Source: Asterella californica
Lineage: Eukaryota > Streptophyta > Marchantiopsida > Marchantiales > Aytoniaceae
Assembly: GCA_036924285.1 (NCBI GenBank)
Contig: JAYKYS010000009.1
Location: forward strand, 6,014,001-6,078,000
DNA length: 64,000 nucleotides
Direction of reading: 5' to 3'
Under the pieces are notes generated by a model that did no database searches, was not told the origin of the DNA, and was given only the letters and a program-made list of their open reading frames with translations. Below, in pieces: positions 20,224 through 32,868 of this stretch; position 1 is the first letter of the stretch, and each line of letters begins with the position of its first letter. Both the position numbers and the translations under genes were made by a program.

Positions 20224-23200
20224 TAATCGGCACACTACGAGAAAGCTCACGCAGTGGGTGCAAGAACCAACTATAAACCATCTACCATACGTTCTTGAAA
20301 GCTTAGGAGTGGCAGTGGGAAACAACAGCCGGAGACGAAGTCTAGTGAACAATCGAAATTGTTCACTAGATTGTTGTTGCGTACGGACTTACGTTAAATT
20401 TTACGTTCTCCGAGAACGGCGTCTGTCTTTCCATGAGTCCTCCTGGCATAAACTGTTCCTGATAGGAGGAGTACATGAAGAACGGAGGACGTCGCTGGTA
20501 CAATTGGACGATCTCCTACAGTTGTTAGCTGGTCCTGCCACCAAGACCACCACCAGTAGCTCTCCCCAATTTCGGCCGGGAACAGCCACATGGGCGATGT
20601 TCAAAGAAAATCGATGATCTTCCTACGGCCTCGTCCTCCTCCTCCACAACTCCGCATTCATCCGCCCGCCCGGCAGATTCGAGCCTCTTGTCCGCCGCAC
20701 TAATCCTCCCTGTCCAAACAACAACAACGCAGCAGCTGCTGCTGCTTCCTCTCCTTTCGAGTCCAGCATCAGGAATCAGGAATTCGATCAGCTCCCTCCA
20801 ACAAGCGCTCCCCAGCCACAAACAAAAATTTAAAAACTAGACGACTGCCACTACCCTCTGTATCATCCAGCCCCCGTCCCCTCCACCTCCTACGTACAGA
20901 AAGAAAAACAAAAAACCCAAAAACCCTTTACTACGACTCTCGCCGCACAGTCGCACCAGAACTATACTGTAGTTTTCAGTTTTCTACTTAAGAAATGAAT
21001 GAAAGAAAGAGGAGGCTCTCGTGGCTCGCATCAAAGAAATTGATCCACTGAGCGTCATTCATTCTCTCTGCTCCTGTGGACGGGCACGTCCGTCCACGCG
21101 GCGCTCCATCACTGGCAGTTCTGGGTTGAATGCTCATCAGACTCCAACTCAAGGTTAAAGTGTCACTAGCAGCCAATCCTTGCTCTTATCAGGTATGCGG
21201 GAATAGGCACGTCAGCGCAACGTTTGAAGCGCCAAACGACGGGCCCTACCGTCGACAGATTCTAGTACCTCCACGTGTTCGTCGTTCAGCCTTCAGATAG
21301 AAATTAGACGGCTGTGCGTCACCGCTTCCCGGTAAGGAAGAACACCAGGAACGCGTACGGCGATGTATAGCGGCAACAACGTGGACCCGAGTGTCTAATT
21401 GTTTAAGCTGCTGTACACTTTGTCGTCCACGTAGGCAGGCTTTAATCTTTATCGCGTCTTGTTTAAGTCAAGTGTTACGGGCCTACGGCCGTCGACTGTC
21501 CAGTCTAATCAGTCATACAAAATACGTAGCACCCATCGCCGTGATCGCACAACTTCTGCGGTTTTCGGCACGCTCCCGCATTCCAATCCGTCTTGGAGAA
21601 GTTATCCAAGATCGTGGAATGCCTTGACTTGCACATGCGTGTCAATAAGCAAAACCTAACCTACATGAGCGAATTTATTTACTATAAACAGGGAATGAAT
21701 ATACGTTTTACACTCGTAAAACTCTGTCAGGATTTCAACGTTTTTGGCCAGTAGTTTTGAACGCCTTATGGTTCTCCAAAGAAACAGACCAGCCTGTGAA
21801 AATCAACATGCTAACCTTACGGCATCATCTTCCGTCTCTAAATGACCTTCACGTCGCGAAAAGTCTTTCCCCGGTAACGTAAACTCTCCTCGGCGCACGC
21901 CTCGTCGGGGACACGTCCTTATTTCCAAGGAGCGATTCTTCCCAGAGCATTCCGTTACACTAATATTAGGAGATGTCACAGTTAAGGAAGGAGAAAAGCT
22001 GTAGTTTATCAAAGAGTCAAACAAAAAAGTTCAGTCAATTCAGAGAGTAACTTTGTATTTTACCTTGTGAGTTGGTCGTGCCATTTCGTCCAAATTCTTT
22101 CTGCTCCTGAAACATGCAATTATTCATTTTAAATTAATTGAAAATTAATTACTGCCAAAAATCATAACCAAAGCGAGTGGAAAACAAGTCAAAACGTGTC
22201 CGAGGACTCTTGGTCGAAATCGTAATTCTGTTGTTGAAAAGATATTTAGCAGAGATTCTAACTTTGACACCTTCTACTAATATACACAAAACACAATAAA
22301 TGTTTTATTTATTTTATATTTTATAACAAAACCCATATATATATATAGAGGTATTTACTTGTGCATCCTTCGATTTCTAGAGTTGAACTATAACGTTCCC
22401 AGAGTGATCCAGTTTACTTGTCCAACGTCTTAGGGTTTAGAGATTGTCCAACGCTGAGCTGTAGGTTAGCGTATCCAGGCCCAACAGGTTTAAGGAGACA
22501 CGTGATAGATTTGTACAGGATAGTCAACTAACAACTAACTAAAACCGCTAACTCTACTCCCGTAAAGAGAATGTTGGAAAAGTAAATTACAACACTGTGA
22601 GAAGTTTTACTCCAACTCTGGATAATGGAAGAAGTAAAACCCTCATGCTCCGTCTCATTATCTTATTACTCGAACGTAGAAATGGTGGGGACCGGTCGTG
22701 AAAGAGAAGTTCTCTGGTTTACCTTCCACAATAATCTCAGTTTCTTCGGTTTACGGGGAACAAGCGGAAGGTGACGAAAACCAATTTCCGGCACCTGAAT
22801 AATCTCCAGTACACGTTGGTGTTTATCTGATCGTTCGCTCAAAGGTTGTGGACTTTCTTACAGTACAGTTCCGGGGCATTCAGTTGTGAGGACTGATAGT
22901 AAGCTGCTGAACTGTCACCGTATGAGACGAAATAGTTTGGCTGACAATTGACTCAAAGTGTTGTCCTTGCGAGTTTAAAGTCAGTATCGTAACCGAACAA
23001 GAAATTACGTGCTTGAGCAACTCACTACACCTAACTATACAGGAAAGTTGATGATATTCGTAAATTCCACGAGATATGTCGTTTGTGCCAAGTATCCTCG
23101 TCGTGCCTTGTTACCTTCTCTGCTGGAAGCGTGCTATGGTAAATTGGATGTTCTGTAATCAGCTTGTTTCCCTCCTGGTAGTTTGGAGTGTGAGTATCAC

Positions 23201-23456
23201 GTTCAACAGAGGAGCGCAATGGAGAGAGCTCAGAGGAATCCGCCAGGGAGCCAGGGAACGAAAGTTTGTTAGACCCTGTTGCACCTGCAGGGGACTTTGC
23301 AGGGCCTAATCCTTTGGAATTCTAAACTTCTAAGGTGAGCGCCCGCAGCTGCTGCTGTATACACCTAGAGAGTGGTTAGAGCAATAGAAGCGAGAGTCTC
23401 CCAAGGAGGCCGATCGTACTGTCCTTATCAGAATCGGAAAAATAACTCTTATATAA
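20222..23456. other. Intergenic; no recognisable gene
   Basis: 20,400-20,980 is GC-richer and probably promoter or 5' transcribed DNA of the phosphatase gene; the minus frame 20,821-20,525 is open but has no recognisable domain. 21,000-23,450 has only short open frames. A short AT run (TATATATATATAG) lies near 22,338 and a single TTAGGGTTTAG unit near 22,430. Confidence 0.5.
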
Positions 23457-23658
23457 AGTTAAAAGTTTAAGTTGTTAACTTGTCCGCTTAATCCCTTCAA
23501 GGGGCATGGGACTGTCCTTTGTGGGTACCACAGTGTACCCGGATCAGATTGCACATACAGCATATACAGCGACTTCTTGCACCTCCAACCGGAAGCAGAC
23601 GGATTCGAACCCCAGACCTTTCGCTTAGAGGTCTGAGACCCAACCAACTCAGCTACCA
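23457..23658 (-). mobile_element. tRNA-derived SINE, full-length copy
   Basis: Read on the minus strand it starts GGTAGCTGAGTTGGTTGGG, with a tRNA-like A box (TAGCTGAGTTGG, 23,644-23,655) and a perfect B box (GGTTCGAATCC, 23,601-23,611), followed by a ~140-bp non-tRNA body ending in ...GGACAAGTTAACAACTTAA. These are internal RNA polymerase III promoter elements. The body recurs at 28,494-28,641, which shows it is a dispersed family and not a tRNA gene; the tRNA part lacks a credible acceptor stem. A second partial head (CCAACTCAGCTAAATATC) lies just outside, near 23,690. Confidence 0.75.
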
Positions 23659-23902
23659 ATATCATCATATATATACCGATACCGATATCACCAACTCAGC
23701 TAAATATCATCAAGAGCTGCATTGGTAAAAAAGAAATTCCTTTTGAGATGGAAAGAGGAGTTCGTGAATTCATTTTCCTTTTTGATCGGAGGATTTCTTT
23801 CCTTCTCTTGTCTTCTTTGAAAATAACATTTCTATGAGAGCATTGGGATGGAAGGAGGATCTCGTGGATTCGGTGATGGTTTCCCCAAAGCAATACCAAA
23901 CA

Positions 23903-24060
23903 AAAATCTTACGACTCTCAGCAACGGATATCTTGACTCTCACAACGATGAAGAACGCATCGAAATGCAATATCTAATGTTGCAGAATTCCAGAAATCAT
24001 CAAGTTTTTGAACGCATATTGTGCCTAGGTCTTGTACCAAGAGTACTATGACTGAGTGTC
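23903..24060 (+). pseudogene. 5.8S rRNA pseudogene
   Basis: The core ACGACTCTC-x-GCAACGGATATC, then GATGAAGAACGCA-x-CGAAATGC, then CATCAAGTTTTTGAACGCA is unmistakable nuclear 5.8S rRNA, about 158 bp. Many differences from the conserved plant sequence are C-to-T or G-to-A (for example ATCTCGGCTCTCGC has become ATCTTGACTCTCAC), as in methylated, silenced rDNA. No 18S or 26S sequence is seen on either side; up to ~50 bp of upstream and ~40 bp of downstream DNA could be ITS remnants. GAACGCA at the variable position, instead of the GAACGTA usual in flowering plants, hints at a non-flowering plant, but a mutated copy is weak evidence. Confidence 0.85.
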
Positions 24061-24591
24061 CACCGGCTCCTCCTTCCATCCTAATAATATTTTTCTCAAA
24101 AATATTTATAAGTTATTCGTTTGATATCCATCTTAATCATCAAGAGTGGTCTCGATATTTGATTTTAGTTAATAGCATAAATTTCCTCGATTCTCTTTTT
24201 AGATGTTGATGTTTTCAAAAATTTTAAATAATTTTGAAGTTCGGAACTCGTTCCTAATTCAAAATTCGATTGCTCGCTCAACTCTCAACACTCGATATTT
24301 GATGTATTTTACTTAAAGTTCATTCTGATTTTGCTACTCACTGACATACGTATTCATCATGACATATATTTGTGTCGACATTTACAATTTATTATATTCG
24401 CATGAATCCATCGACACTTGTACATGTCATAGTCACATGCCTCATACCTTGCATGTTGAGTGGACGACCTCTCTTTGAAATACTCGAATTCACCAAAAAG
24501 AAAAACTAAAATCTTAGTCAAATTTTATGTTTCAAAGTTTTTTAGTCTGCTACCTTCCCACTTTCCTCTCCCAGCAAGATGTAACAACCTA

Positions 24592-24611
24592 ATTAGGGTT
24601 TAGGGTTTATC
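24592..24611. repeat. Two and a half plant telomere-type units (telo box)
   Basis: TTAGGGTTTAGGGTTTATC: plant TTTAGGG repeats. Such short stretches occur as telo boxes in promoters or as interstitial telomere scars. No convincing gene lies next to it. Confidence 0.6.
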
Positions 24612-24811
24612 TCTAGCATTTACTCTGCTACCGGAGTCCGCTTGTATAATGAAACTGCAGAAGGTGTGGGTGTGGTGTGGTGTACGGTTATGAGGTTCTT
24701 TTGAGTTGTACTAGAGTTAGTGGTTTACGGTTTTTGAGCTTCCGTCACCGGCAATAACTTACTGTTTGGGAGTTTTAGGTTTATGATGATAGAATATGAA
24801 ATAGTAGATAA

Positions 24812-25400
24812 GTGCAATATTTCTCATATCACGAATCATTTGGCAACAACCTTGTTATTGCTTTTGCTCTCGTCGCTTCGAAGGTTGAAGTTGGATGCTA
24901 TTGGGTTATGTGCATGTTCAATGTTGCAGAGATTGTTCAGTGCTGTATTGAGATTTTGCACATTATGGAAGCTGTTCGATGCTCTTCAGAGGTTCTCTTA
25001 GTTGTGAGATTTGTTTCTATCGATCCCAAGAAAAATCTCAAGAGCTACTTCGCCTGTTGCAGCAGCAACATCCCTTCTTCAAGCTGCTCATATAACTAGA
25101 CCAAACGATAACTATAGGAGGAAGAAGAAGAGGTCAGTCGATATTGAGCTAATTACATATATCTTCCTTCTATTGATGACGAATAGTCATCATCACATGG
25201 AGAAAGGATTGAAGGAGCTGTCCAAAAATGATCGAAAGGAAAAAAAGAGACCAGTGTAGAGAATTCACAGATTGGAAGTTTTGTTCGATAAAAAATATGT
25301 CTCACTCCTTCTGTGGAACAAACTTTCGTGGAGTCCAATTTATGATGACGCATAATTTCCTCACCAAAGTGAATGAGAAGAAAAAAGAAATTCCTCTTAT
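24812..25400 (+). pseudogene. Possible Mutator-like (MULE) transposase remnant
   Basis: One frame reads GNNLVIAFALVASKVE...YW, resembling the MULE transposase pattern (D-GNN-x-hydrophobic-P-x-AFA-V-E...W), though one residue is missing. Further on another frame has HSFCGTNF, which could match the HRFCxxH segment. No catalytic Asp series or terminal inverted repeats were identified. Low certainty. Confidence 0.25.
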
Positions 25401-28400
25401 CGCCAGAAGAGAGCTCCAATTGTAAACTGTCTGAAAGAGCCATGTTAGTCCATACCCACCAGAGTTATAGGATTTGGAACTGTTGGAGAAATGCGTCCAT
25501 TCTCTACAGTTGTATTTTCTTTGATATACCTACATATGAGAACATCAGAGAGGATGATATGAGAGTCCCAAAATATAATCAGAAAATCAATCTTTTGCTC
25601 CAAGATTTTTGATTGGACCATATCTTATGTAGACGATCGTGATTGTATAATGTTGTTTCACAATACGTCTATCCAAAGTTGTCAAGAAATGCAAGATCCA
25701 GTCGATAGTTTCTCCATAGAGGCAAAGTATTACATTTTGAAGAGCTATTTTGTCTACAACAGTAAGCCATGTTGGGCAACAACTATTTACCGAGCAAAGA
25801 AGAAGGTAAGATGAAAACTTATAACCTTTGGTCTGTGAACATGTTAGAAGGTTGTAGAGCTAGCGAACTTTGCTAGTTTCGAAAGAGGTTCATATCAAGA
25901 TTTTTATATTGTTTCTTCTCATCTATATCATTTACTCAGATGTTGTTCTCGAATGTAGAAATCATTGGCGGAACCTTAATTTCTCATATGTCTTTCTCGT
26001 AAATGAGAAAAGCCTTTGCATAGTTAAACATAAGAATTTGGAGATTGGTGACAACTTCCTCAGAGATAAGTGTAAATCACTGAAGGTTACAGAGGATGAA
26101 TTAGATAGAAGACGGAAATCAGTGATTTCATGCAAATCTTTATTGAGTTACACACCCGGCTTGACGAAGTGATCATGGATTGCATTACGAGATTTGGGGC
26201 AGTTTCCAAGCTGTAGATAATTGTGGCTGGTTTATCAGTGGTATGGAGAATAGAACTCCTGCTCTTGTCAAGCTTTAAAAAAAAACAATTGATGCTCTTC
26301 AAACTGCAGAGCTTGCTGAAGATCCTGGCTCTAGTGTGAGATCATCTCAAACTCAATTGAGGGGGAAGAAACTCATCCTCGTATCTGATATTTCAACCCA
26401 ATGAGACTTAGAAAAAAAAGATGTTGCCGAAGACATCAAAGCGTAATATTCCAGTTCATGTAATGAGAAACTTTTTAATATAAAGTTTGTTCTATTTATT
26501 ATTGACTTCTCGTGTTACACTTTGATCTTTGAAGTGTGTTATCTTTTGGTAAATCAGCTTCCTTATTGGGTCAGAGAAATGAAACTGCAAGAGAAACTTC
26601 AGGAGAAAAGTCTAGCTGCAATATCTCCACCAACGAAACTCACTCTTCCTCCTTATATTGAACGATCAGCCAAGGTATTTGTGAATAACAAAGACGAGTC
26701 ATCTAGATGAAACGTGTCATCGAGTCATTCATGAGGTGGTTAGACGAACTCGATCTTCTCTATCATCTCGACATGTACATGAGGATGAATCAATGAGAAG
26801 ATGTATTTATATTGATGATGAAGCTAAAGAAGCCTCTGATGTGGACATTGAGTGTCATTGACATTACTCTCTAGAGATAAGCGACGTAAGAATAGAGCTA
26901 TCATCACCAAATACACCATGAGAGGAATCAGTTAAGAAATTTTAAGGTTTTTCTATTATCTCGAGAAGTTAGCAGAAGTAATTAGTTTACATCTGCAATT
27001 GGAGACCAGGATGAGCCAACGAAGTTAGCTAGCTTCATTAGCTGGTTACACTTCTTACACATCTGGTCGAGCTAGCGAAGATAGCTAGCTTGTAGCTATA
27101 GAGCCTGAGTACAAAGATCGAGAGTTACCTAACTGAAAATGAATCCAATTGTAACTTCAATGGATGTGAAAATAATTTAGTCTTTCATGTCTCATTCTCT
27201 CTCAATTATTTACCAATGTACAGCAAGTTTTACTTTCCAAGCCGAAGCTAGTGAGTTGACTAGCTTCCTCTAACCCAAATCCATCTTTATAATTGTGATT
27301 GTTATGTACTTTAATACTACTATTATCAATGAATTGAATTACCAAAGATTAACATTATTTACTGATGGTCAATAGTTTTTTGCTGATATCAAGATAACAG
27401 TTTGCTGTTACCTATTACCCATCTCACACTCCCACTACCGTACTGCCATCTCAATTTCCTTCTTACGTTATTCGCTTTACCAATGACCGACTGTTCAAAA
27501 AGATAATGAACTGTGAGCAAAATCTGAGTAGAAAACTGAGACATGATTGAAATCTAAAAAATAGTGTCAGAAAATCTGTCAAGTAAACCTATATATATTA
27601 AAAATTAAAATTTTGTAATATATACTATATTTCAAAATAGACTCAACTTAAAAATGTTAATATGAGAGTTTATTATTTTTCGAAATAAACTAAAATAATT
27701 TTGTATTTAAAACAAATGAACACAAACAATAATATAACTGTTTTTTTCAATACGAATACGAAAAGAACTTTGATGATAATTAGCAAAAACTAAAAATATA
27801 ATTCTGACATATTCGAGTCTTGAGACAAATTGTACGCTGGGTGTGCGAATCATGTTGAAAGTACGGCAGGAGTTAGAGAGCACTCAGTCATGCAAAACGT
27901 GCAGCTTTGAACACTTGGTCGAACAGGCAACTGATGCCTAAATTTGTTTATTGTCCATCTCTCTCTCACTTGTGGAAACGGTCATGTCTTTGTTTCTTTC
28001 ACCTGGACTTTCTTTTGTTGACTGCAATCACCTATTTTGGATAGATAGTTTCTTGATGGAGTCTATGCAAACTTATCTGATCGATCTCGTGACTCTCTGT
28101 GATTTGGAAAGATAGTAGTTTCTGATAAAAGAATCTCTATTTTCTTGCAGTAAATTACGAGAAATGTTATAAACGGACATAGGTATACATACAAACAAAC
28201 ACCCTATTTGATAATTATAATCTGAAATTATAATTTAGATTTGATGATCTCGTTTAGTTTGGATGGTAACACGAAATGTGATAAGTTCTGTTACTGAATT
28301 AGTGAAAGCTCTACACTTACTAAACTAAAAAGAAAAATAACTTCTCTAGAACTATTCGCGTACATAGCTACCCCGAATATACTTAGGACTACGGTATGTA

Positions 28401-28493
28401 GCGAGGCAAGAACTTAAATATCTAAAGTAAAGATCTTCCTACTGTATGAGAGTGAAACTTGAGAGTTTTTATACCGTTTTCACCACTCGCTAT
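25400..28493. other. AT-rich DNA with no recognisable gene
   Basis: Open frames such as 25,870-26,172 and 26,522-26,710 (plus) have no domain that I recognise and no supporting splice sites. Around 27,000-27,110 the motif GCTAGCGAA/TAGCTAGCT recurs several times. Probably old transposon DNA. Confidence 0.5.
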
Positions 28494-28641
28494 GTTAAAG
28501 TTAAAGTTGTTAACTTGTCCGCTTTATCCTTTCAAGGGGCATCGGACTGTCCTTTGTGGGTAACCACAGCGTACCCGGACCAGATTGTACATACAGCACA
28601 TACAACGACTTCTTGCACCTCCAACCGGGAGCAGGCGGGTT
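28494..28641 (-). mobile_element. 5'-truncated copy of the tRNA-derived SINE
   Basis: About 93% alike by eye to the body of the SINE at 23,457-23,658 (shared GTTAACTTGTCCGCTT, AAGGGGCAT, GGACTGTCCTTTGTGGG and CGACTTCTTGCACCTCCAACC on the plus strand). It stops inside the B box: the plus strand reads CGGGTTC where copy 1 continues GAACCCC, so the Pol III promoter is lost. Confidence 0.75.
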
Positions 28642-31600
28642 CACCATGAATAACCCTCTCTCACGGATCTTTATAGAACGCGCCAATATTTAGCTACATT
28701 TAGACATTTTTTGATAAGAGAAAATGAAATTCACTGTACAAGGCTGTGGGGAAGGATATTATGAGCTTGGTGTGCTCTATAGCATCTCCATCCGACTCGC
28801 TAATATTTTGGAGCAAATTTAAGTCTAGCATGGGAAGTAGTTCGACGAGAGAATCATTTTCAATAAATTTTCCACAAAGAGTATCGTACTGCTAGATATT
28901 TAATTAGAAATTAAAATAAAGAATATGACCATATTACAAGGTCATCTGTACGACTATCCAATCAAAAGTGTTTGATATTATTCGTTCAGTTCAGTCTATA
29001 TTACGTTAAAGTTGAGAGGTAAATTCTAGAATGACCTCACTGAATCGGACACTTATAGAATGTGAATCTAATGCTGGTAGAACTATTTTAATTAATTAAT
29101 CGTGCAACAAACATGCAATAATAACAACATGGGAAGACAAAGCACCTGATGAGACCGTCAAGTCTGAAACTAAACTTCAAGTCAAATAGCTAGACGACAG
29201 ATCCATCATTTAAATATGATCTATCAATTAACGATCACTATTTTAAAATGGTATTTTGCAAACCCGGTGAAAAAAACATTAAATTTAAAAATAATATTGC
29301 ATTTGGAAAACCTTGTGTCAAAGCTAGAACCCTTATTCAATATTTTTCGCTCCTGACGAGTGTCACGACTATGACCAAGAAGTCGCGGACATTTTCTGCG
29401 ACTATCTCTGGAAGAAAACGCCATGGACGTTTCTTACTGGTTCTTTTTCGAGTTCGATCGTAAGTTTTTGCACTAATGTAGTTAGGATTCAAGCAATCTA
29501 TAGCATTTTTCTGAGAAAACTCTATTAAAGTTAAAGTAATTATATCATTTTACGAAGACTGACGATGGTAAACGATTCACAGCTCTATGTTAGAGAATCT
29601 TCTCTCTTAACTTTGACATGTCTTATTATGAGATGTTCTACTGCAATAGAGCTTATAGTTCTCGCTTCGTTTTTGAACTTTTAAATTTAAAATTCACATT
29701 TACTTTCTTTCGATGGTATTCTTTTTCTCGCTGATAACATTATAGTTATACGTAAATTATGAAAATCGAGAAAGAAAAGACAATTATTGTCGTATTAGCA
29801 AACGATTAAGAAATAAAAAAGACTTTGAAATTGAATAATTAGAAAAAAATAATATAAATCCGGATAAAAGCGCTAACGCATAGCCTCTCTATTCCGTTGA
29901 AAGAGTAGCTACTTGTTATATATACACTCAGTTGCTTATCTTCTTTCATACTTATCACATCCGATCTAACGCTACTTTGTTTGAAATTCAAACGAAAGAA
30001 ACAAACATTGGGTTGGTAAAGGGGTATAACCATGGCGGTCAATGTTGTCCGTTGTGTGAGGACTTTTTGTAACATTGCTTTATTGACCAAATCAGCCACA
30101 AGTGTCACGCACGTGGCAGTCAAGCTTGGTCTTGCGCTACGCTTCCCCTTTCCCTTTCAGTCTTGTATCACGTACCAGAAGTAGAAAAGAAAAACCATCC
30201 AAATATGCATGTTTTAACAACTTTGGGGAACTCGTCTGCTCGAATTTTGTTATTAGAAAAGGCATAAAAGTTATGTAATATTTTATATAACTAATTTACA
30301 AATATTAAATGATAATCATACTTAGACTTGTGACACGATCTAAACATAATCCATAAACAAAAGTTAACGGAAGCACATTTGAAATTATGATTATTACAAA
30401 GATGAATAAATATAAATCAATTTATATTACCTAATATTTCCATAAATTACATATTTGACTCCAGTTTGAATCTTTATGTGCAAAGATGGAGAAAAGAAGA
30501 AGCAGGGAGGGACCAGACAGGAGACGTATGTATGTATAGGGGAGGGTCCACTAAAGTACTTGGCAAGCACAGCGTGAACACCTTTGTAGCTCTAGGCTTG
30601 GACTGCTAGGTTTCGTTCGTGCGCGATCAGACTTCGGTACGTAGAACTTTTGGAGCATTTCGGAGGAGGTTGTTGATTGCACTTACACTCCTCATCACTA
30701 CACCTCACGTACATGTACCTTTTCGATGGAGCGAAATATCAGCATGGATGCTGGAACCTTTTGAGGCAAGTGCCTATCAGATGTAGATCCGGAGTTGCTT
30801 TTTGACCACTCAGGCAGGAGCATATCTTCCTCTTGTGCTGGCCCCGGTCTCAAACTGTTTGCTCTTCTAGGAGCTGTTCTCGGAAGCTGGAGTGAAAAGT
30901 AATGTAGACTGCTAGTGATATAGTCGAGATGGAAGATAGGAGATAGAGATTCAAAAGAGATTCCGATGCTCCTCAGCGCTTTATCTCCCTCTCCGTGCTC
31001 GTGCTTTACTCCAGCTGAGTTTGCTGCTGTAGATCATACTTACCGTACCATAGATATCTGTGGATGAATCTGCTCTTCTGAACCCAAATCTCCAGCGGGA
31101 GCAAAAAGGTGGAGAATTCTCCTCCGTCTTCGGAGGCCTGATCATACGTTTGCATTAGTGTTCTACCGTACATCCTTTGAGCTCGTTGTGTGGGGAAATG
31201 CATCAGACGAAGAATACCTGTCAGAACATTCGCATAGTAAGTGCACCGAAGTTGGTTGCGTTGGCAACAGTCACGCAGAAATCAGGACGTAGTATCTCCT
31301 TAAATGATTCGATATACACCTCAACCATTGTAGGAGAAAACCTTCTTGGTATATATAACACCTTTCTCTTGACTGCTGTGAGTAAGTTGAGAGAAGGTAG
31401 CAGTCTTATTGATGATCAAGGTTTATCCCGAGGGAAGAAACAGGAAGAGACGAGCACAGTCAATCTTGTTCCCGAAGAATACAGCAGAGGCGCAGACACA
31501 AATTTCGGCTCGGCACTCATCAAGCCCACTATCTGCCATCGGAATCGAACATGATGAAGTAAGACAATGTTATCTTAGCAAGCGAATGACCATCTTGGGT

Positions 31601-32100
31601 AGCTCACTGGCTCACTTTTGTGAGTTTCGTTGTCCTGAATGCTTAGTTCTGCAGCGACTGGAACGTAACATATTGTTTTCCACTTCCACTTCCCTTCCTC
31701 CGTCCTGTGCACGAGCTGTCCTTGGGTTATATTTCGCATCATCTTCTCGATTTTCCCGGTTCAGTTTCTAACTTTTAACCAAACTTTCGGACCAGAAGTT
31801 TCAGAAAGTAAGAAGTTTCAGAAAGTAACGATAGTCGATCGTCCATTGTAACTTTTTCACTTCAGAGACAAGTTTCCTATCTGCTTGGGGTTTCCAAATT
31901 TACACCGAGCATTGGGGAAAGAGAGAATTCTCCCTAAGGTTTTACCAAATCCGTACAATTCTATGCATCCCCAGTAATTACACATGTGCATAATTCTCCT
32001 TCCGCGCCACAACAACAGGACTTTGCTACTCAATGATTCACAACGGAGCTGTTTACCACAAAACCAAATTTAGGAACCTCGAGCTTCCGGGCAAATTTGA
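28642..32100. other. Intergenic; no recognisable gene
   Basis: Mostly AT-rich. Longer frames at 29,839-30,123 (minus), 31,177-31,554 (plus) and 31,409-31,771 (plus) overlap each other or lack recognisable domains. 30,480-31,000 is more GC-balanced and could be unidentified transcribed DNA, but no exon can be supported. Confidence 0.45.
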
Positions 32101-32101
32101 A

Positions 32102-32456
32102 ACACAAGACGTTCTGAAGAATGTCAACCACCGGAACCTCCACCTTGAGTTTTGACACCTCTCCACGAACAACCGTGACAGCAAGAACGCTAAGCTTTTA
32201 TTTTATATACAAGCAGAGATCTAAAACTGATATTTTGAGACTAACCTCAACGGGTAAGCGAGCACAGTGAAACTGAGATTAGGTACACAAGACGTTCTGA
32301 AGAATCTCAACCATCGGAACCTCCACCTTGAGACCTCTCCACGAACAACCGTGACAGCAGGAACGAGCTTTTATTTTATATACAAGCATAGATCTAAAAC
32401 TGATATTTTGAGACTAACCTCAACGGGTAAGCGGGCACAGTGAACTGAGATTAGGT
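32102..32456. repeat. Tandem duplication of ~180 bp (two copies)
   Basis: ACACAAGACGTTCTGAAGAAT begins copies at 32,102 and 32,285. Both run through CACGAACAACCGTGACAGCA, TTTTATTTTATATACAAGCA and GAGACTAACCTCAACGGGTA. Copy 2 lacks about 10 bp near GAGTTTTGACACC and a few other bases. It lies just downstream of the NDP kinase gene. Confidence 0.85.
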
Positions 32457-32868
32457 ACAGCAGCACACACAGTACTGCTTGAACTAGGTCTGTTAAATGA
32501 GTATTCTCTTTAAGGACATAAACGTACCTCAGACCGGGATATAAATCACCCCGATATGACCTACAAAACCGTTATTTTCGTTGCTCGCCGATTACTATCA
32601 TATTCAAGGAAAATTCGTTTTCAGTAGACCGCAAGATACAGGACTTTCCCGGATGCTTTGCGGTGGTACTTGTGTTGTAGCCTGATATTTTCCATCATCA
32701 AAGCTCTTCGTGCACTCTTTTTGAGGACTCCACTTCTAGCTCTGAGGCTTCATTGACAAAACACACCCCCAAAACACACCGGATTCAACTCAGAAGGATA
32801 TCAGAAGTATTACTTTCGTTTGTACTGAATCAGCTAGAACCCCAACAAAGGTACGGATAGGAGACATA

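Noticed and set aside
20162..20617. 151-codon open frame with an Arg-Glu repeat
   Set aside because: Its N-terminal part is the translated GA microsatellite, and the rest overlaps upstream DNA of the phosphatase gene on the other strand, with no domain.
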